A DNA stretch of 64,000 nt from Celerinatantimonas yamalensis (GTDB taxonomy: Bacteria > Pseudomonadota > Gammaproteobacteria > Enterobacterales > Celerinatantimonadaceae). The notes beneath the pieces are model-generated. The model ran no database searches. It worked only from the letters and a program-made list of their open reading frames with translations, and was not told the DNA's origin. Position numbers and translations under genes: made by a program. Shown here in pieces: positions 17,733 through 26,282 of this stretch; positions within the stretch are counted from its first letter, which is position 1; each line of letters opens with the position of its first letter. The stretch is taken from the NCBI RefSeq assembly GCF_046054155.1, contig NZ_JBEQCT010000001.1:868001-932000 (forward strand), in the 5' to 3' direction.

Positions 17733-18867
17733 TTAAACCTCCACTGAGTCCGGTGAGCTGTGCATAAAGCATCAATAATTCATTTTCATTAACAACCCGC
17801 TTGGCTCGTTCAGCTACCAACCTGATTTGCTCTAATAACGCCAATGATTGTGCCTCATCCAATTCAATGCCTAATTTCGCATAGGCCCATTGCAAAGCAT
17901 GTCGTCCCGAGTGTTTACCAATAACCAATTGATGCTGACGACCCAATAGCGCCGGATCAATCCCTTGATAGTTATGAGGATCTTGCAACATGGCAGCAAC
18001 ATGGATCCCCGACTCATGAGTGAATACACTCTCACCAACTAATGCTTTATCTTGTGCAATAGGGCGATTTGCCGCAGCACTGACCAAGTGGCATAACTCC
18101 AGAATTTGGGTAAGCTGATAATGCTCAGGCAACTGCCCTGATTGATGTAATACCATGAGGATTTCTTCAAGAGGGGCATTGCCAGCTCGTTCACCGACAC
18201 CTAATACCGTGGTATTCACACTCCCTGCCCCCGCTTTAATCGCAGCCCAAGTATTGGCCGTTGCCATACCCATATCATTATGGGCATGCATCTCAATAAC
18301 CAACGTTGTGTGTTCTTTTATAGTCCGAATCCACTGCTGGGTAGTAAAAGGATCTAATACACCCACCGTATCGGCAAAACGCAGTCGCTTCGCCCCCGCT
18401 CGCTCAGCAATTCCGGCCAGCGCTAATACCTCATGGATATCGGCCCGAGAACCATCTTCTAGTCCCACGCAGACATTGAGCCCCAACTTAATGGCCTGGC
18501 TGATCCGCGCTGCCAATTGTTGTTGTAACTGTAAATAGCTCAAGTGCAATTTAAAGTGCCGCTGCTGCGCAGATGCTGGGATAGAAATGTCAACCCAATC
18601 AACCCCCAGTGATGCTGCCACTTGGATATCCTCAGCAAGCATGCGGCACCATACCATCATGCTCACTTTCGGACATTGCTCACGAATAAACCGAATATCT
18701 TGCTGCGCACTCGCCCCCATCGCCGCCACACCCACTTCTAACTGTTCCACACCGAGTGCGACTAATTGAGTAGCGATTTGCAGTTTTTCACGGCGACTAA
18801 AAGCCACCCCGGGGGCCTGCTCGCCATCTCGCAAGGTGGTGTCATTGATTATCACTGGGTTATCCAT
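17719..18867 (-). CDS. nifV: Homocitrate synthase NifV
   Basis: A 382-aa enzyme condensing acetyl-CoA and 2-oxoglutarate to homocitrate, the organic ligand of FeMo-co. The HMGL-like TIM barrel shows the N-terminal DTTLRDGEQAPGVAF signature, metal-binding MHAHNDMG near residue 200 and GVGERAGNAPLEE. The ATG at 18867 has GAGGTG upstream; the longest frame would overlap nifS. It lies 11 bp after nifS. Confidence 0.94.
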   Translation of the reverse strand: MDNPVIINDTTLRDGEQAPGVAFSRREKLQIATQLVALGVEQLEVGVAAMGASAQQDIRFIREQCPKVSMMVWCRMLAEDIQVAASLGVDWVDISIPASAQQRHFKLHLSYLQLQQQLAARISQAIKLGLNVCVGLEDGSRADIHEVLALAGIAERAGAKRLRFADTVGVLDPFTTQQWIRTIKEHTTLVIEMHAHNDMGMATANTWAAIKAGAGSVNTTVLGVGERAGNAPLEEILMVLHQSGQLPEHYQLTQILELCHLVSAAANRPIAQDKALVGESVFTHESGIHVAAMLQDPHNYQGIDPALLGRQHQLVIGKHSGRHALQWAYAKLGIELDEAQSLALLEQIRLVAERAKRVVNENELLMLYAQLTGLSGGLNAVV

Positions 18868-18878
18868 AAACACCTCGT

Positions 18879-20081
18879 TTAGCCGAATGATGGAATAAAT
18901 GCACTCTTGGCGCTTTGTTGTTGCTGCCAATAGGGCGAAATAGCTCGCAGTCGTTCGATAATGCCCGGCAGAACTTCGATCACGCGATCAATCTCTTTTT
19001 CTCGGGTATAACGTGACAGGGCAAAACGGACACTGCCATGTGCAGCCGTTTGCGGAATACCCATCGCCCGCATCACATGAGATGGCTCTAATGAGCCAGA
19101 GGTACAAGCACTACCACTTGAAGCAGCAATTCCATATTGATTAAGCATCAACAAAATAGCTTCGCCTTCAACATATTCAAAGGCAATATTTAGTGTATTC
19201 GGAGTGCGATGCTCAACATCGCCGGTCACTAAACAATGTGAGATTTGCTCGGTCAACCCTTGCTGCAATTTATCCCGCAAGCGTGCGGTTTCTTCAGTCA
19301 ACATTGGCAGATGGATCTCAGCGAGTTCAGCCGCTTTACCCAGCCCGACAATCCCCGTGGTATTTTCTGTACCAGCGCGCCGACCCCGCTCTTGGTGCCC
19401 ACCTCGCAGCCACGGCCGATAGCGACAACCGCGGCGCAAGTAAAGCGCACCGACACCTTTGGGCGCATGAATTTTATGTCCGGACATCGATAACATATCA
19501 ATGGCACTGTCTTTTAGATTAATGGGTATTTTACCTAGCGCTTGTACGGCATCAGTGTGAAATAAAATGCCATGCGATTTCGCCAGTTGCGCCATTTTTT
19601 CAACCGGAAACACCGTCCCTGTTTCATTATTGGCCCACATCACACTGACCAGTGCCACCTTGTCACTGAGCAACTGCTGATACTCATCCATCGCCAGACG
19701 TCCTTTGCTGTCGACCTCTAAATAGTGCACTCGATAACCTTGCTCGCGCGCAAGATATTCACAAGCAGACAGGATGGCCGGATGCTCTACCACCGTGGTA
19801 ATGATCTCACGGCGAGCTGGTTGTGCAGCCACTGCCGAGTAAATGGCCGTATTATCTGACTCACTGCCACACGAAGTGAATATCACCTCACTGTCGTATT
19901 CGGCACCAATCAATGATTGCACCTGCTCACGCGCGAGCGCAATGGCACTTTCAGCTTCACCACCAAATTGATGAATAGACGAAGGGTTGCCATAATGCTG
20001 ACAAAAAAATGGTGCCAATGCATCGAATACGACAGGGTCAACGCGAGTTGTGGCGTTGTTATCAAGATATATTCCAGACAT
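18879..20081 (-). CDS. nifS: Cysteine desulfurase NifS
   Basis: A 400-aa PLP-dependent desulfurase that mobilises sulfur from cysteine for nitrogenase Fe-S clusters. Seen are YLDNNATTRVDP at the N-terminus, the PLP lysine in SMSGHKIHAPKG near residue 203, and the catalytic cysteine in SSGSACTSGSLEPSHV near residue 325. The ATG at 20081 follows AAGGAGAG. The gene lies 19 bp downstream of nifU, its scaffold partner. Confidence 0.95.
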   Translation of the reverse strand: MSGIYLDNNATTRVDPVVFDALAPFFCQHYGNPSSIHQFGGEAESAIALAREQVQSLIGAEYDSEVIFTSCGSESDNTAIYSAVAAQPARREIITTVVEHPAILSACEYLAREQGYRVHYLEVDSKGRLAMDEYQQLLSDKVALVSVMWANNETGTVFPVEKMAQLAKSHGILFHTDAVQALGKIPINLKDSAIDMLSMSGHKIHAPKGVGALYLRRGCRYRPWLRGGHQERGRRAGTENTTGIVGLGKAAELAEIHLPMLTEETARLRDKLQQGLTEQISHCLVTGDVEHRTPNTLNIAFEYVEGEAILLMLNQYGIAASSGSACTSGSLEPSHVMRAMGIPQTAAHGSVRFALSRYTREKEIDRVIEVLPGIIERLRAISPYWQQQQSAKSAFIPSFG

Positions 20082-20100
20082 AATTCTCTCCTTGTGACGC

Positions 20101-20979
20101 TTAAGCGTTCGCTTGAGCGGTGATCGATACATTCACTAATCGGTAGTAATGCCCCAATTGCTCCATTAGTTGTTGGCTCAGCCAACCTAAGGTCATATCC
20201 GTCATCATGCATCCTTGACAATTTCCCGAGAGCATGACTGCCACCTCGTTGTCATGTACGCCAACCAGCTCTATATCTCCCCCATCGGCTTGTAGCGAGG
20301 GGCGTAATGAGTCAATCACGGTTGATATCGAATCGAGCGTTTGCTGATCATGGGCATTCATCGCTGGCGATGCCACCGTAGTCACAGGTAAAGCCGCTGT
20401 AGCAACAGATTCATCAACCAATTTAGCCAGCAGCATTTCTATTTTTTCATGGCAACTGGTACACGCTCCCCCTGCTTTGGTATAATGGATCACATCTTCA
20501 AGGGTGGTTAGATGATTGGTTTTCACCGCGCGCATAATCATCCCTTCATCCACCGCAAAGCAGCGGCAGATCAGTGCCCCTTCTTCTTCATCGTGCGCTT
20601 CAATAGTTTCGCCGCGATATTGAGCAATCGCGGCATGTAAGGCTTCTTGTCCCATCACTGAACAATGCATTTTTTCTGCTGGCAGACCATCCAAATAGTT
20701 AGCAATGTCCTGATTGGTAATACGTGCCGCTTCATCGAGGCTACGACCAATAATCAACTCAGTCAGTGCAGAAGAGGAGGCAATCGCACTACCACAGCCA
20801 AATGTCTGAAACCCCGCATCCTCAATAATATCGGTATCCGGATCAACTTTAAGCATCAGTCGAAGCGCATCGCCACAGCTAAGTGAACCGACATCACCAA
20901 TCGCATTAGCCTGCTCAACTACTTTGGCATTACGCGGATTAAAAAAATGATCTTTTACTTTTTCGGAATACTTCCACAT
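20101..20979 (-). CDS. nifU: Fe-S cluster scaffold protein NifU
   Basis: A 292-aa three-domain scaffold: an N-terminal IscU-like domain (residues 1-125, with C in GDVGSLSCGDALRL, FQTFGCGSAIASS, KMHCSVMG), a central 2Fe-2S domain (ICRCF..., CTSCHEK), and a C-terminal Nfu domain with NCQGCMMTD. It builds 4Fe-4S clusters for NifH and precursors for NifB. The ATG at 20979 follows AAGGAG; the longer frame overlaps the IscA-like gene. Confidence 0.95.
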   Translation of the reverse strand: MWKYSEKVKDHFFNPRNAKVVEQANAIGDVGSLSCGDALRLMLKVDPDTDIIEDAGFQTFGCGSAIASSSALTELIIGRSLDEAARITNQDIANYLDGLPAEKMHCSVMGQEALHAAIAQYRGETIEAHDEEEGALICRCFAVDEGMIMRAVKTNHLTTLEDVIHYTKAGGACTSCHEKIEMLLAKLVDESVATAALPVTTVASPAMNAHDQQTLDSISTVIDSLRPSLQADGGDIELVGVHDNEVAVMLSGNCQGCMMTDMTLGWLSQQLMEQLGHYYRLVNVSITAQANA

Positions 20980-20980
20980 A

Positions 20981-21331
20981 TCAAGCTCCTTGATGATTCT
21001 CGATAACATCCAGTTTGGGGGGATAACAGGCTGCATGTTCACATGAACATGGGGCCCATTGAGCATTAAACAGTAGGCTGATCACTTGGCTCTGGGTCTC
21101 AACATCAATCTCTAACGAAACGGCCAGAGTTGCCAATGATGCGCTAATCCAAACCGGTAAATCCCCCACTTGTTCTTGACGATCATCAGGCTGGGCACAG
21201 TGCTGCAATTTGGCCTGGATCTGTAATCCTTGGCAACGGTTGCCAGCCCCAAAAAGTCGCATTCCCTGTTCGGGAAAACGCTGATGTAATCGCTGTAAAT
21301 AGGGTCGAGCTTGCTCTGTCACTACAATCAC
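20981..21331 (-). CDS. nif-associated IscA/HesB-like protein
   Basis: A 116-aa A-type Fe-S carrier-like protein at the head of the nifUSVWZM operon, the position of iscA-nif in Azotobacter. The three cysteines of the family are in register (C33 in GNRCQGLQ, C95 and C97 in APCSCEH), but the usual CGCGxSF end is replaced by PCSCEHAACYPP, so it is a divergent copy. The start is GTG with AAGGAG upstream. It ends 1 bp before nifU starts. Role in cluster delivery is inferred from context. Confidence 0.8.
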   Translation of the reverse strand: MIVVTEQARPYLQRLHQRFPEQGMRLFGAGNRCQGLQIQAKLQHCAQPDDRQEQVGDLPVWISASLATLAVSLEIDVETQSQVISLLFNAQWAPCSCEHAACYPPKLDVIENHQGA

Positions 21332-21366
21332 AATGGCTCCTTACTGGATGCTGACTGACATATCAT

Positions 21367-21382
21367 TGCAAATCACAAACCA
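21367..21382 (-). promoter_or_regulatory. Sigma-54 promoter of the iscA-nifUSVWZM operon
   Basis: The minus strand reads TGGTTTGTGATTTGCA: GG and GC are exactly 10 bp apart and the -12 half TTTGCA is ideal. The predicted transcript starts near 21357, about 26 nt before the GTG start. A NifA site lies about 100 bp upstream. Confidence 0.85.
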
Positions 21383-21452
21383 AAATAAAATTCATATTAT
21401 TCAGTTGGTTATAAGTTTGTTGTTCGGCAGGTATAACACAAGTTGTCATTTT

Positions 21453-21468
21453 TGTGTTGGATGCGACA
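21453..21468. promoter_or_regulatory. NifA upstream activator site for the iscA-nifU operon
   Basis: TGT-GTTGGATGCG-ACA fits the TGT-N10-ACA NifA consensus exactly and is centred about 105 bp upstream of the predicted start, the usual distance for enhancer-type activation. Confidence 0.8.
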
Positions 21469-21525
21469 AAGCGCGGCAGGATCTATAAAAACGAACACAA
21501 TGGAGATTTGAAACATAACCGGCAT

Positions 21526-21548
21526 AAAAAAGGGCTAATCATTAGCCC
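21526..21548 (-). terminator. Rho-independent terminator of nifENX-fdxB
   Basis: On the minus strand GGGCTAAT / ATTAGCCC form a perfect stem with a minimal loop, directly followed by six T residues. It lies 25 bp past the fdxB stop. Confidence 0.85.
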
Positions 21549-21573
21549 ATGGACACGTTGATATGCATCACCA

Positions 21574-21837
21574 TCAATGCTGATGGCATCCTTTCGGACA
21601 GACTCGCTCACAAGCGCCGCAGCCAATGCAATCCCCCGCATCGGTCACCGTCATCACCATCCGCACTGAGTCATCTATCCAATCGTCATCATCGCTATCA
21701 TCATTCTCAATTAATTCAAAGACATTGCGACCACACACTTTATAACATCGACCACAACCGATACACTGTGCACTGTCAATTGATTGAATATATTGAGGCT
21801 GCCAATCCCGCCCATCTGCTGTGAATGAACTTGTCAT
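21574..21837 (-). CDS. fdxB: nif-specific ferredoxin III (FdxB-type, 2[4Fe-4S])
   Basis: An 87-aa ferredoxin with two cluster motifs, CIGCGRCYKVC (near residue 24) and CIGCGACERVCPK (near residue 70), separated by an acidic stretch (ENDDSDDDDWIDD) that is typical of the nif-specific ferredoxin III group. It follows nifX by 24 bp with GGAGAG before its ATG. It probably donates electrons to nitrogenase or to FeMo-co assembly steps. Confidence 0.9.
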   Translation of the reverse strand: MTSSFTADGRDWQPQYIQSIDSAQCIGCGRCYKVCGRNVFELIENDDSDDDDWIDDSVRMVMTVTDAGDCIGCGACERVCPKGCHQH

Positions 21838-21861
21838 ACGATCTCTCCTTGTTTGTCCAAA

Positions 21862-22341
21862 TCACTCTATTGAGTCATCCCACTGTTCATCGAATCCGTC
21901 GTCCCAATCACTTAGAGCATCAGTGTGATGATGGATCTGGCGCTTAAGCGGTGCATCTTTACGATTCAGTTCACGGTGTAGCTCAGTGACCAAGGCCAAA
22001 ATGGAACTCCCTTCAAGCACGCGCACCGGTCTTATCCCTTTGGCCCAGAGTAAACGCACCACCGCATCCCCCACCGCCACAACATATACGGCTAAACAGT
22101 CTTTGAGTAAATTCAAGCGCATCTCAATATTATCTTGGTGGTGGCCTGACGGGGGCTCACTCATCTCAATAATCTCAACCAACTGCGGTGCCCCTTGTCC
22201 CACGCTATAAATGCTAAAGCGCGAGGCACTGGCAAAATGTTGGTTCACTTGATGTTGGTCACTGCTGGCGAAGGCCACCTTAAGATGACTGATCTCACCA
22301 TTAGCCAGTTGTAATTGTCGGCGGACTTTTACATTTTCCAT
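21862..22341 (-). CDS. nifX: FeMo-co precursor carrier NifX
   Basis: A 159-aa NifX/NafY-family protein that binds NifB-co and the VK-cluster during FeMo-co synthesis. The single NifX domain begins near residue 20 (KVAFASSDQHQVNQHFASA) and contains the conserved DAVVRLLWAKGIRPVRV. The ATG follows AGAGGGGG. It lies 80 bp after nifN and upstream of fdxB in the nifENX-fdxB operon. Confidence 0.92.
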   Translation of the reverse strand: MENVKVRRQLQLANGEISHLKVAFASSDQHQVNQHFASASRFSIYSVGQGAPQLVEIIEMSEPPSGHHQDNIEMRLNLLKDCLAVYVVAVGDAVVRLLWAKGIRPVRVLEGSSILALVTELHRELNRKDAPLKRQIHHHTDALSDWDDGFDEQWDDSIE

Positions 22342-22421
22342 TGAAACCCCCTCTACCTTTTTAGATGATGCGACAGGCCTGCTTTTTCGCTCGGAACATC
22401 GCGCAAAGTGGGATCAACACG

Positions 22422-23792
22422 CTAACAATCATTGACGTCAGATTGCTTAAGTGGACTGTGATAAACTGGCCGGTGCACCATTTGCAAATGCACCTGATTG
22501 GCTAATTCAAACAACGTATCACGAACTCCCGCGTACAGCTGACGGCGCTGACGAAACCCACCAAAATGATCAAAAATAGGAAAACCGCTCAAAATAAGCG
22601 ACATTGATAGCTGCTCGGCCAACCTCTGTGCATGAGAGTTAGCAATTAGTAACTGCGCGGGCGTTGCCAGCAGTTGCTGGTGAAGATCAGAAAAATCCCC
22701 AATCAGTACTTGCTCGCAAGGCAGTTCAACGAGTTGACTGTAGCGCGACGGCGCCATCACCACTTGTTCTTGTAACCCCACCATGTGTGCAACAGCTAAC
22801 CAATAACTCAGTAATTCAGGTTCAGCAGCTAAAGCGATAGGAACAGCATTTAACACGCTATGACAGTCAAGCAAGGCATCTTGCAATTGCCGTCGTTCCC
22901 GATTGATATACTCAGGCACCGCATGATCGCTCAGCTCAATTAATAGTTCAATAAAGCGATCACACTGCACTAAATCACCAAGGTGATCGAAATAGAAGCT
23001 TGGCACTTCACTGTGCTGCGCCAAATACTTACCAGCACGATACACACTAAATCCCACTGCGATGGTCGCAATACTTTCAGTTAATCGCGGCAGCTCTTGC
23101 AGCGGCGTGCCGCCCATCGACACCGATGAATAATCTTGGTCAGCTAAATGACCATCTAGCGACTCACTGATATCGGGTAAAATGGTTGCTTTTAACCCAA
23201 ACGCTTCAATCAAGCGTTGCAACGCTTCAATATCCGCCGCTGTGCAGCCGTGCCCCACTAATAAATTAATACGCTTTTTGCGAATCGTTTTTACCCTTGG
23301 TTCACTGGCAGTATCACTGACATAGTGACGCACCACCGCTTCCACCACGGCCGAATATCCACTTTCAAGCGACCCATAAAAATCGGGGGTATTCACTACC
23401 AATACCGTCAATTTATGATGCTGAGGGTATTCGTCTCGAAATTCACGCAGCGCTCGGGTTAAATCGGTGCCTTGGGCCTCACTTAAGCCATTACTCATCA
23501 CCACAACGACCCGCAAGGACGAATTTTGGGCCAGATGATCCAATGCTTTTTTGACATTACCATCAGAACCCATAATCGTTGAAATAGGGTCCATCGCAGT
23601 GGATTGCAGCGCGACGGGTTCTTGATAGTGACGCACAAAAAATGCTTTAGCAAAGGCGCTACAACCTTGCGCCGAATGCATCAACGCCATACTGTCAGAT
23701 AGCCCTAGAGTAGCAATAGTCGCCCCTAAGACTTGGCTGGTTTTTAGCGGCGAAATACTCAATGGTTTACGAATTGGAATCACGTCAGCCAT
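22422..23792 (-). CDS. nifN: Nitrogenase FeMo-co scaffold subunit NifN
   Basis: A 456-aa NifDK-like subunit that with NifE forms the alpha2-beta2 scaffold on which NifB-co matures to FeMo-co. The N-terminus (RKPLSISPLKTSQVLGATIA, SAQGCSAFAKAFFVRHY) is typical. The ATG at 23792 is chosen from a strong GGGGAGGTG site; the longer frame would run 134 bp into nifE. It overlaps nifE by 8 nt. Klebsiella NifN is about 461 aa. Confidence 0.94.
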   Translation of the reverse strand: MADVIPIRKPLSISPLKTSQVLGATIATLGLSDSMALMHSAQGCSAFAKAFFVRHYQEPVALQSTAMDPISTIMGSDGNVKKALDHLAQNSSLRVVVVMSNGLSEAQGTDLTRALREFRDEYPQHHKLTVLVVNTPDFYGSLESGYSAVVEAVVRHYVSDTASEPRVKTIRKKRINLLVGHGCTAADIEALQRLIEAFGLKATILPDISESLDGHLADQDYSSVSMGGTPLQELPRLTESIATIAVGFSVYRAGKYLAQHSEVPSFYFDHLGDLVQCDRFIELLIELSDHAVPEYINRERRQLQDALLDCHSVLNAVPIALAAEPELLSYWLAVAHMVGLQEQVVMAPSRYSQLVELPCEQVLIGDFSDLHQQLLATPAQLLIANSHAQRLAEQLSMSLILSGFPIFDHFGGFRQRRQLYAGVRDTLFELANQVHLQMVHRPVYHSPLKQSDVNDC

Positions 23793-25161
23793 GCAGAACA
23801 CCTCCCCGTGAATGTTGCCAACTGGCCCGAGAGCGCACCTGCGCCCAGATAGGGCTATGAAGGGTTTGACATAATTGATGAGCCAGTTCAAGCATGCCGT
23901 CATAACCGGCATAGGCATGTTCTCGCTCCTGATTGATATCCAAAAATGGGAGCCTTGCTTTTAATGCGGTATAGCGGTTACGTCCTCCAGCTACCATCAT
24001 ATCGGCGCGGTAGTGATAACAGATATCCAAGAGATGCCGTGGATTAGGATCGTCAAGCATCAGGGCATCTTCGCCCATCAGCTCACGGATCCGCGCCTTG
24101 TCCGCTTCGGTTGATTTACGTGTCCCCGTTGCCACCACATCCAGCCCTAAATCTTGCAATGCGGACACCACAGACCATGATTTCACACCACCGGTATAGA
24201 GCAGTACGCGCTTCCCTGCTAATTGCTGACGATACTCGGCAAGTTGGCCACTGATGCGCTGCTCTTCACGTATGATCAACGCCTCGCAGCGTGCAGTTAA
24301 ATCATCGTCAGCTAAATGCTGAACAATAGTGCGCAGCGCTTCACTGGTTGCTCGCATGCCATAAAAACTGCCTTCAAACCATGGAATTTGGTAGCGATCT
24401 TCAAGTTTGCGCGCCACATTCATCATCGAGCGTGAACACACCACCATATTCAATTCACTACGATGCATGGTCTGAATTTCGCCAAATCGAGCATCACCAG
24501 AGAGTGAAGCTAAAACTCGGATCCCCAGTTCATCGAGCAGTTTTTGAATCGACCAGAATTCGCCAGCGATATTAAATTCACCAATCAGGCTGATATCATG
24601 CACGCCTGGTGGCGGGGCATCAGGTTCTCGGGTGCCAATGACCTTATCCACCATGACTTCACCTGCGATTCGGTTGCCTAAGTTTTTACTCCCATAAAAA
24701 CCAGCCGCATCCACGACGATCACAGGTAACTGGTAGCGCTGCTCAGCAAGACGTGCTGCCGCTTGGATGTCATCGCCCTCCATTGCGGGGACACAAGTGT
24801 TGTAAATGAAGACTGCGGCAGGATGATAATGTTGTTGGATATACCCAACAGCGGCCACCAGTTTGCTTTCACCACGGCCCATAATAACATCTTGTTCGGT
24901 TAAGTCGGTGGTCATACCCAAGTGAAATAATCCAGGGATACTGGATAAACTGCCGCGGTTATCCCACGAGCTTCCCGCACAACCAATGGGCCCGTGCACT
25001 AAATGCGCCACATCAGCAATCGGCAATAAGGCGATCTGAGCCCCATCAAAGGCACAACCACCCGCAGTGGCGCCCGGTTTGGGGGGTTGACAGCCTGACT
25101 TTTGTTGATGGTTATGTTCGCACAAAGGCTCATCCATCATGATCCGCATCGAATGCTTCAT
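23785..25161 (-). CDS. nifE: Nitrogenase FeMo-co scaffold subunit NifE
   Basis: A 458-aa NifD homologue, partner of NifN. Cluster-ligand regions are visible: GGCAFDGAQIALLPIADVAH, HGPIGCAGSSWDNRG and the mid-protein MVVCSRSMMNVA. The ATG follows GAGGAGGT. It begins the nifENX-fdxB operon, with its own predicted sigma-54 promoter and NifA site in the 147-bp gap after nifY. Confidence 0.94.
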   Translation of the reverse strand: MKHSMRIMMDEPLCEHNHQQKSGCQPPKPGATAGGCAFDGAQIALLPIADVAHLVHGPIGCAGSSWDNRGSLSSIPGLFHLGMTTDLTEQDVIMGRGESKLVAAVGYIQQHYHPAAVFIYNTCVPAMEGDDIQAAARLAEQRYQLPVIVVDAAGFYGSKNLGNRIAGEVMVDKVIGTREPDAPPPGVHDISLIGEFNIAGEFWSIQKLLDELGIRVLASLSGDARFGEIQTMHRSELNMVVCSRSMMNVARKLEDRYQIPWFEGSFYGMRATSEALRTIVQHLADDDLTARCEALIIREEQRISGQLAEYRQQLAGKRVLLYTGGVKSWSVVSALQDLGLDVVATGTRKSTEADKARIRELMGEDALMLDDPNPRHLLDICYHYRADMMVAGGRNRYTALKARLPFLDINQEREHAYAGYDGMLELAHQLCQTLHSPIWAQVRSRASWQHSRGGVLHG

Positions 25162-25223
25162 TTGACCTCCTCAAACAACTGAGCGAATTACTGCGTTTGG
25201 ATTACTATTAATTTGTTAATATA

Positions 25224-25239
25224 TGCAAAGTTCGTTCTT
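25224..25239 (-). promoter_or_regulatory. Possible weak sigma-54 promoter of nifE
   Basis: The minus strand reads AAGAACGAACTTTGCA. The -12 half TTTGCA is ideal, but the -24 half has AG instead of GG. No better GG-N10-GC exists in the gap. A NifA site only about 35 bp further upstream supports it; the promoter may depend strongly on NifA or may be inactive. Confidence 0.42.
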
Positions 25240-25273
25240 AGTCGCTAAAGCGCGTCAAATGGGCAATCGTACC

Positions 25274-25289
25274 TGTCAGCTTCCCCACA
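25274..25289. promoter_or_regulatory. NifA upstream activator site before nifE
   Basis: TGT-CAGCTTCCCC-ACA is an exact TGT-N10-ACA match between the nifY stop and nifE. It is centred about 70 bp upstream of the predicted nifE start, closer than the usual 80-150 bp. Confidence 0.65.
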
Positions 25290-25309
25290 AAAGAGACAAA
25301 ATGTCTCTT
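25290..25309 (-). terminator. Hairpin at the end of nifHDKTY
   Basis: AAGAGAC (25291-25297) and GTCTCTT (25303-25309) form a perfect 7-bp stem with a 5-nt loop, beginning inside the nifY stop codon. On the minus strand a short T-run follows. It may terminate or attenuate nifHDKTY transcription before the nifE promoter. Confidence 0.5.
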
Positions 25310-25920
25310 CATGCCGACCAATCCATCATTTGCCAAGACTCCCCCATGATTTTTTTTAGCCATGGCGGTAATTCGCCTTGTTTAAGCCGTTGCTGGAGCT
25401 TAGCTAGCGTCTGTTCAACCGAGGTAGATTCTGCGACTTTCATGGGGTAAATATCGGCGCGAATCACCCGTGCAGCGGCTGGGCCTCCGATGGCGGCCAC
25501 AAACAATAATTGGCAATCATTGAGCGCATTCACGCGCGCCCCATGATCATCTGCGCCGTGGGCTTCGGGCATCTGCCGCAGCGCAACAATCTCGACACTC
25601 GAACTGGACACATCGTATACAGAGATCAGTGGACAACGGCTGAAATGGCCATTAATTGTCTCACCATCAAGGCTTGCTAGCGCACAGCGCAATGTCTGCG
25701 CCGGTCTGGGCACCCGCCGTTCAAGCAATTGCCAGCGCTCCAATAACGGTGTCTCAAGTAGCGCTTTGAGCTGTGCGACTGTGTGTGAACACAGCCCAGC
25801 GAGATCGTCTACGTTACCTTGTAGCAGTGCTTGCAGATTGATCTGATGCGCTGGGATCTGCAATTGTTCAGCGATTTGGTAACGCCGACACACCAGCTGT
25901 TCTAGTTGAGAATATTGCAT
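25309..25920 (-). CDS. nifY: NifY/NafY family apo-dinitrogenase and FeMo-co binding protein
   Basis: A 203-aa protein with an N-terminal helical domain (about residues 1-85) followed by a NifX-like cofactor-binding domain (about 90-195; ASLDGETINGHFSRCPL, AARVIRADIYPMKV). Such proteins hold FeMo-co and/or keep apo-MoFe protein open for cofactor insertion. The second of two adjacent ATGs (25920) has better spacing from GGAGAG. Its place after nifT agrees with the nifHDKTY order. Confidence 0.9.
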   Translation of the reverse strand: MQYSQLEQLVCRRYQIAEQLQIPAHQINLQALLQGNVDDLAGLCSHTVAQLKALLETPLLERWQLLERRVPRPAQTLRCALASLDGETINGHFSRCPLISVYDVSSSSVEIVALRQMPEAHGADDHGARVNALNDCQLLFVAAIGGPAAARVIRADIYPMKVAESTSVEQTLAKLQQRLKQGELPPWLKKIMGESWQMMDWSA

Positions 25921-26002
25921 CATAACTCTCCATATTTTCCGGACTTTTCATTCATCCCCTATTGCCCATCCAGCTATCACGTTTTTTCAATGGCGCGATA
26001 AC

Positions 26003-26212
26003 TTAGCCTCGGGAAAGCCGCACTTTAAATGGAAACGAGGGAACAGCAGGTTGTGGCGCTAAATACCAGGCTTGTCCATCAGCCAATTCCAAACGCCCGC
26101 CCCAACAATCCGCCTTCTCAAATTCAATTTGCACCACTCGTGCTTCTAGATCCCGCTTGGCGATATAACAATACAGTCCATCGCTCTGCTGGCGTAAAAT
26201 CACATTCGCCAT
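26003..26212 (-). CDS. nifT: NifT (FixU-like) small nitrogen fixation protein
   Basis: A 69-aa NifT with the family start MANVILRQQ and the core YIAKRDLEARVV...WGGRLELADGQ. The function is not established in any organism. The ATG at 26212 has AAGGGAG upstream. It sits between nifK and nifY, 70 bp after nifK. Confidence 0.9.
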   Translation of the reverse strand: MANVILRQQSDGLYCYIAKRDLEARVVQIEFEKADCWGGRLELADGQAWYLAPQPAVPSFPFKVRLSRG

Positions 26213-26282
26213 GACCACTCCCTTGCCTTTGAACAAAAACAAACAGCCGCTTGATACAAGCGCCTGTTTACGTTTCAATCCA

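Noticed and set aside
18155..18538. 127-codon plus-strand frame opposite nifV
   Set aside because: Shadow of the NifV codon pattern; no recognisable domain.
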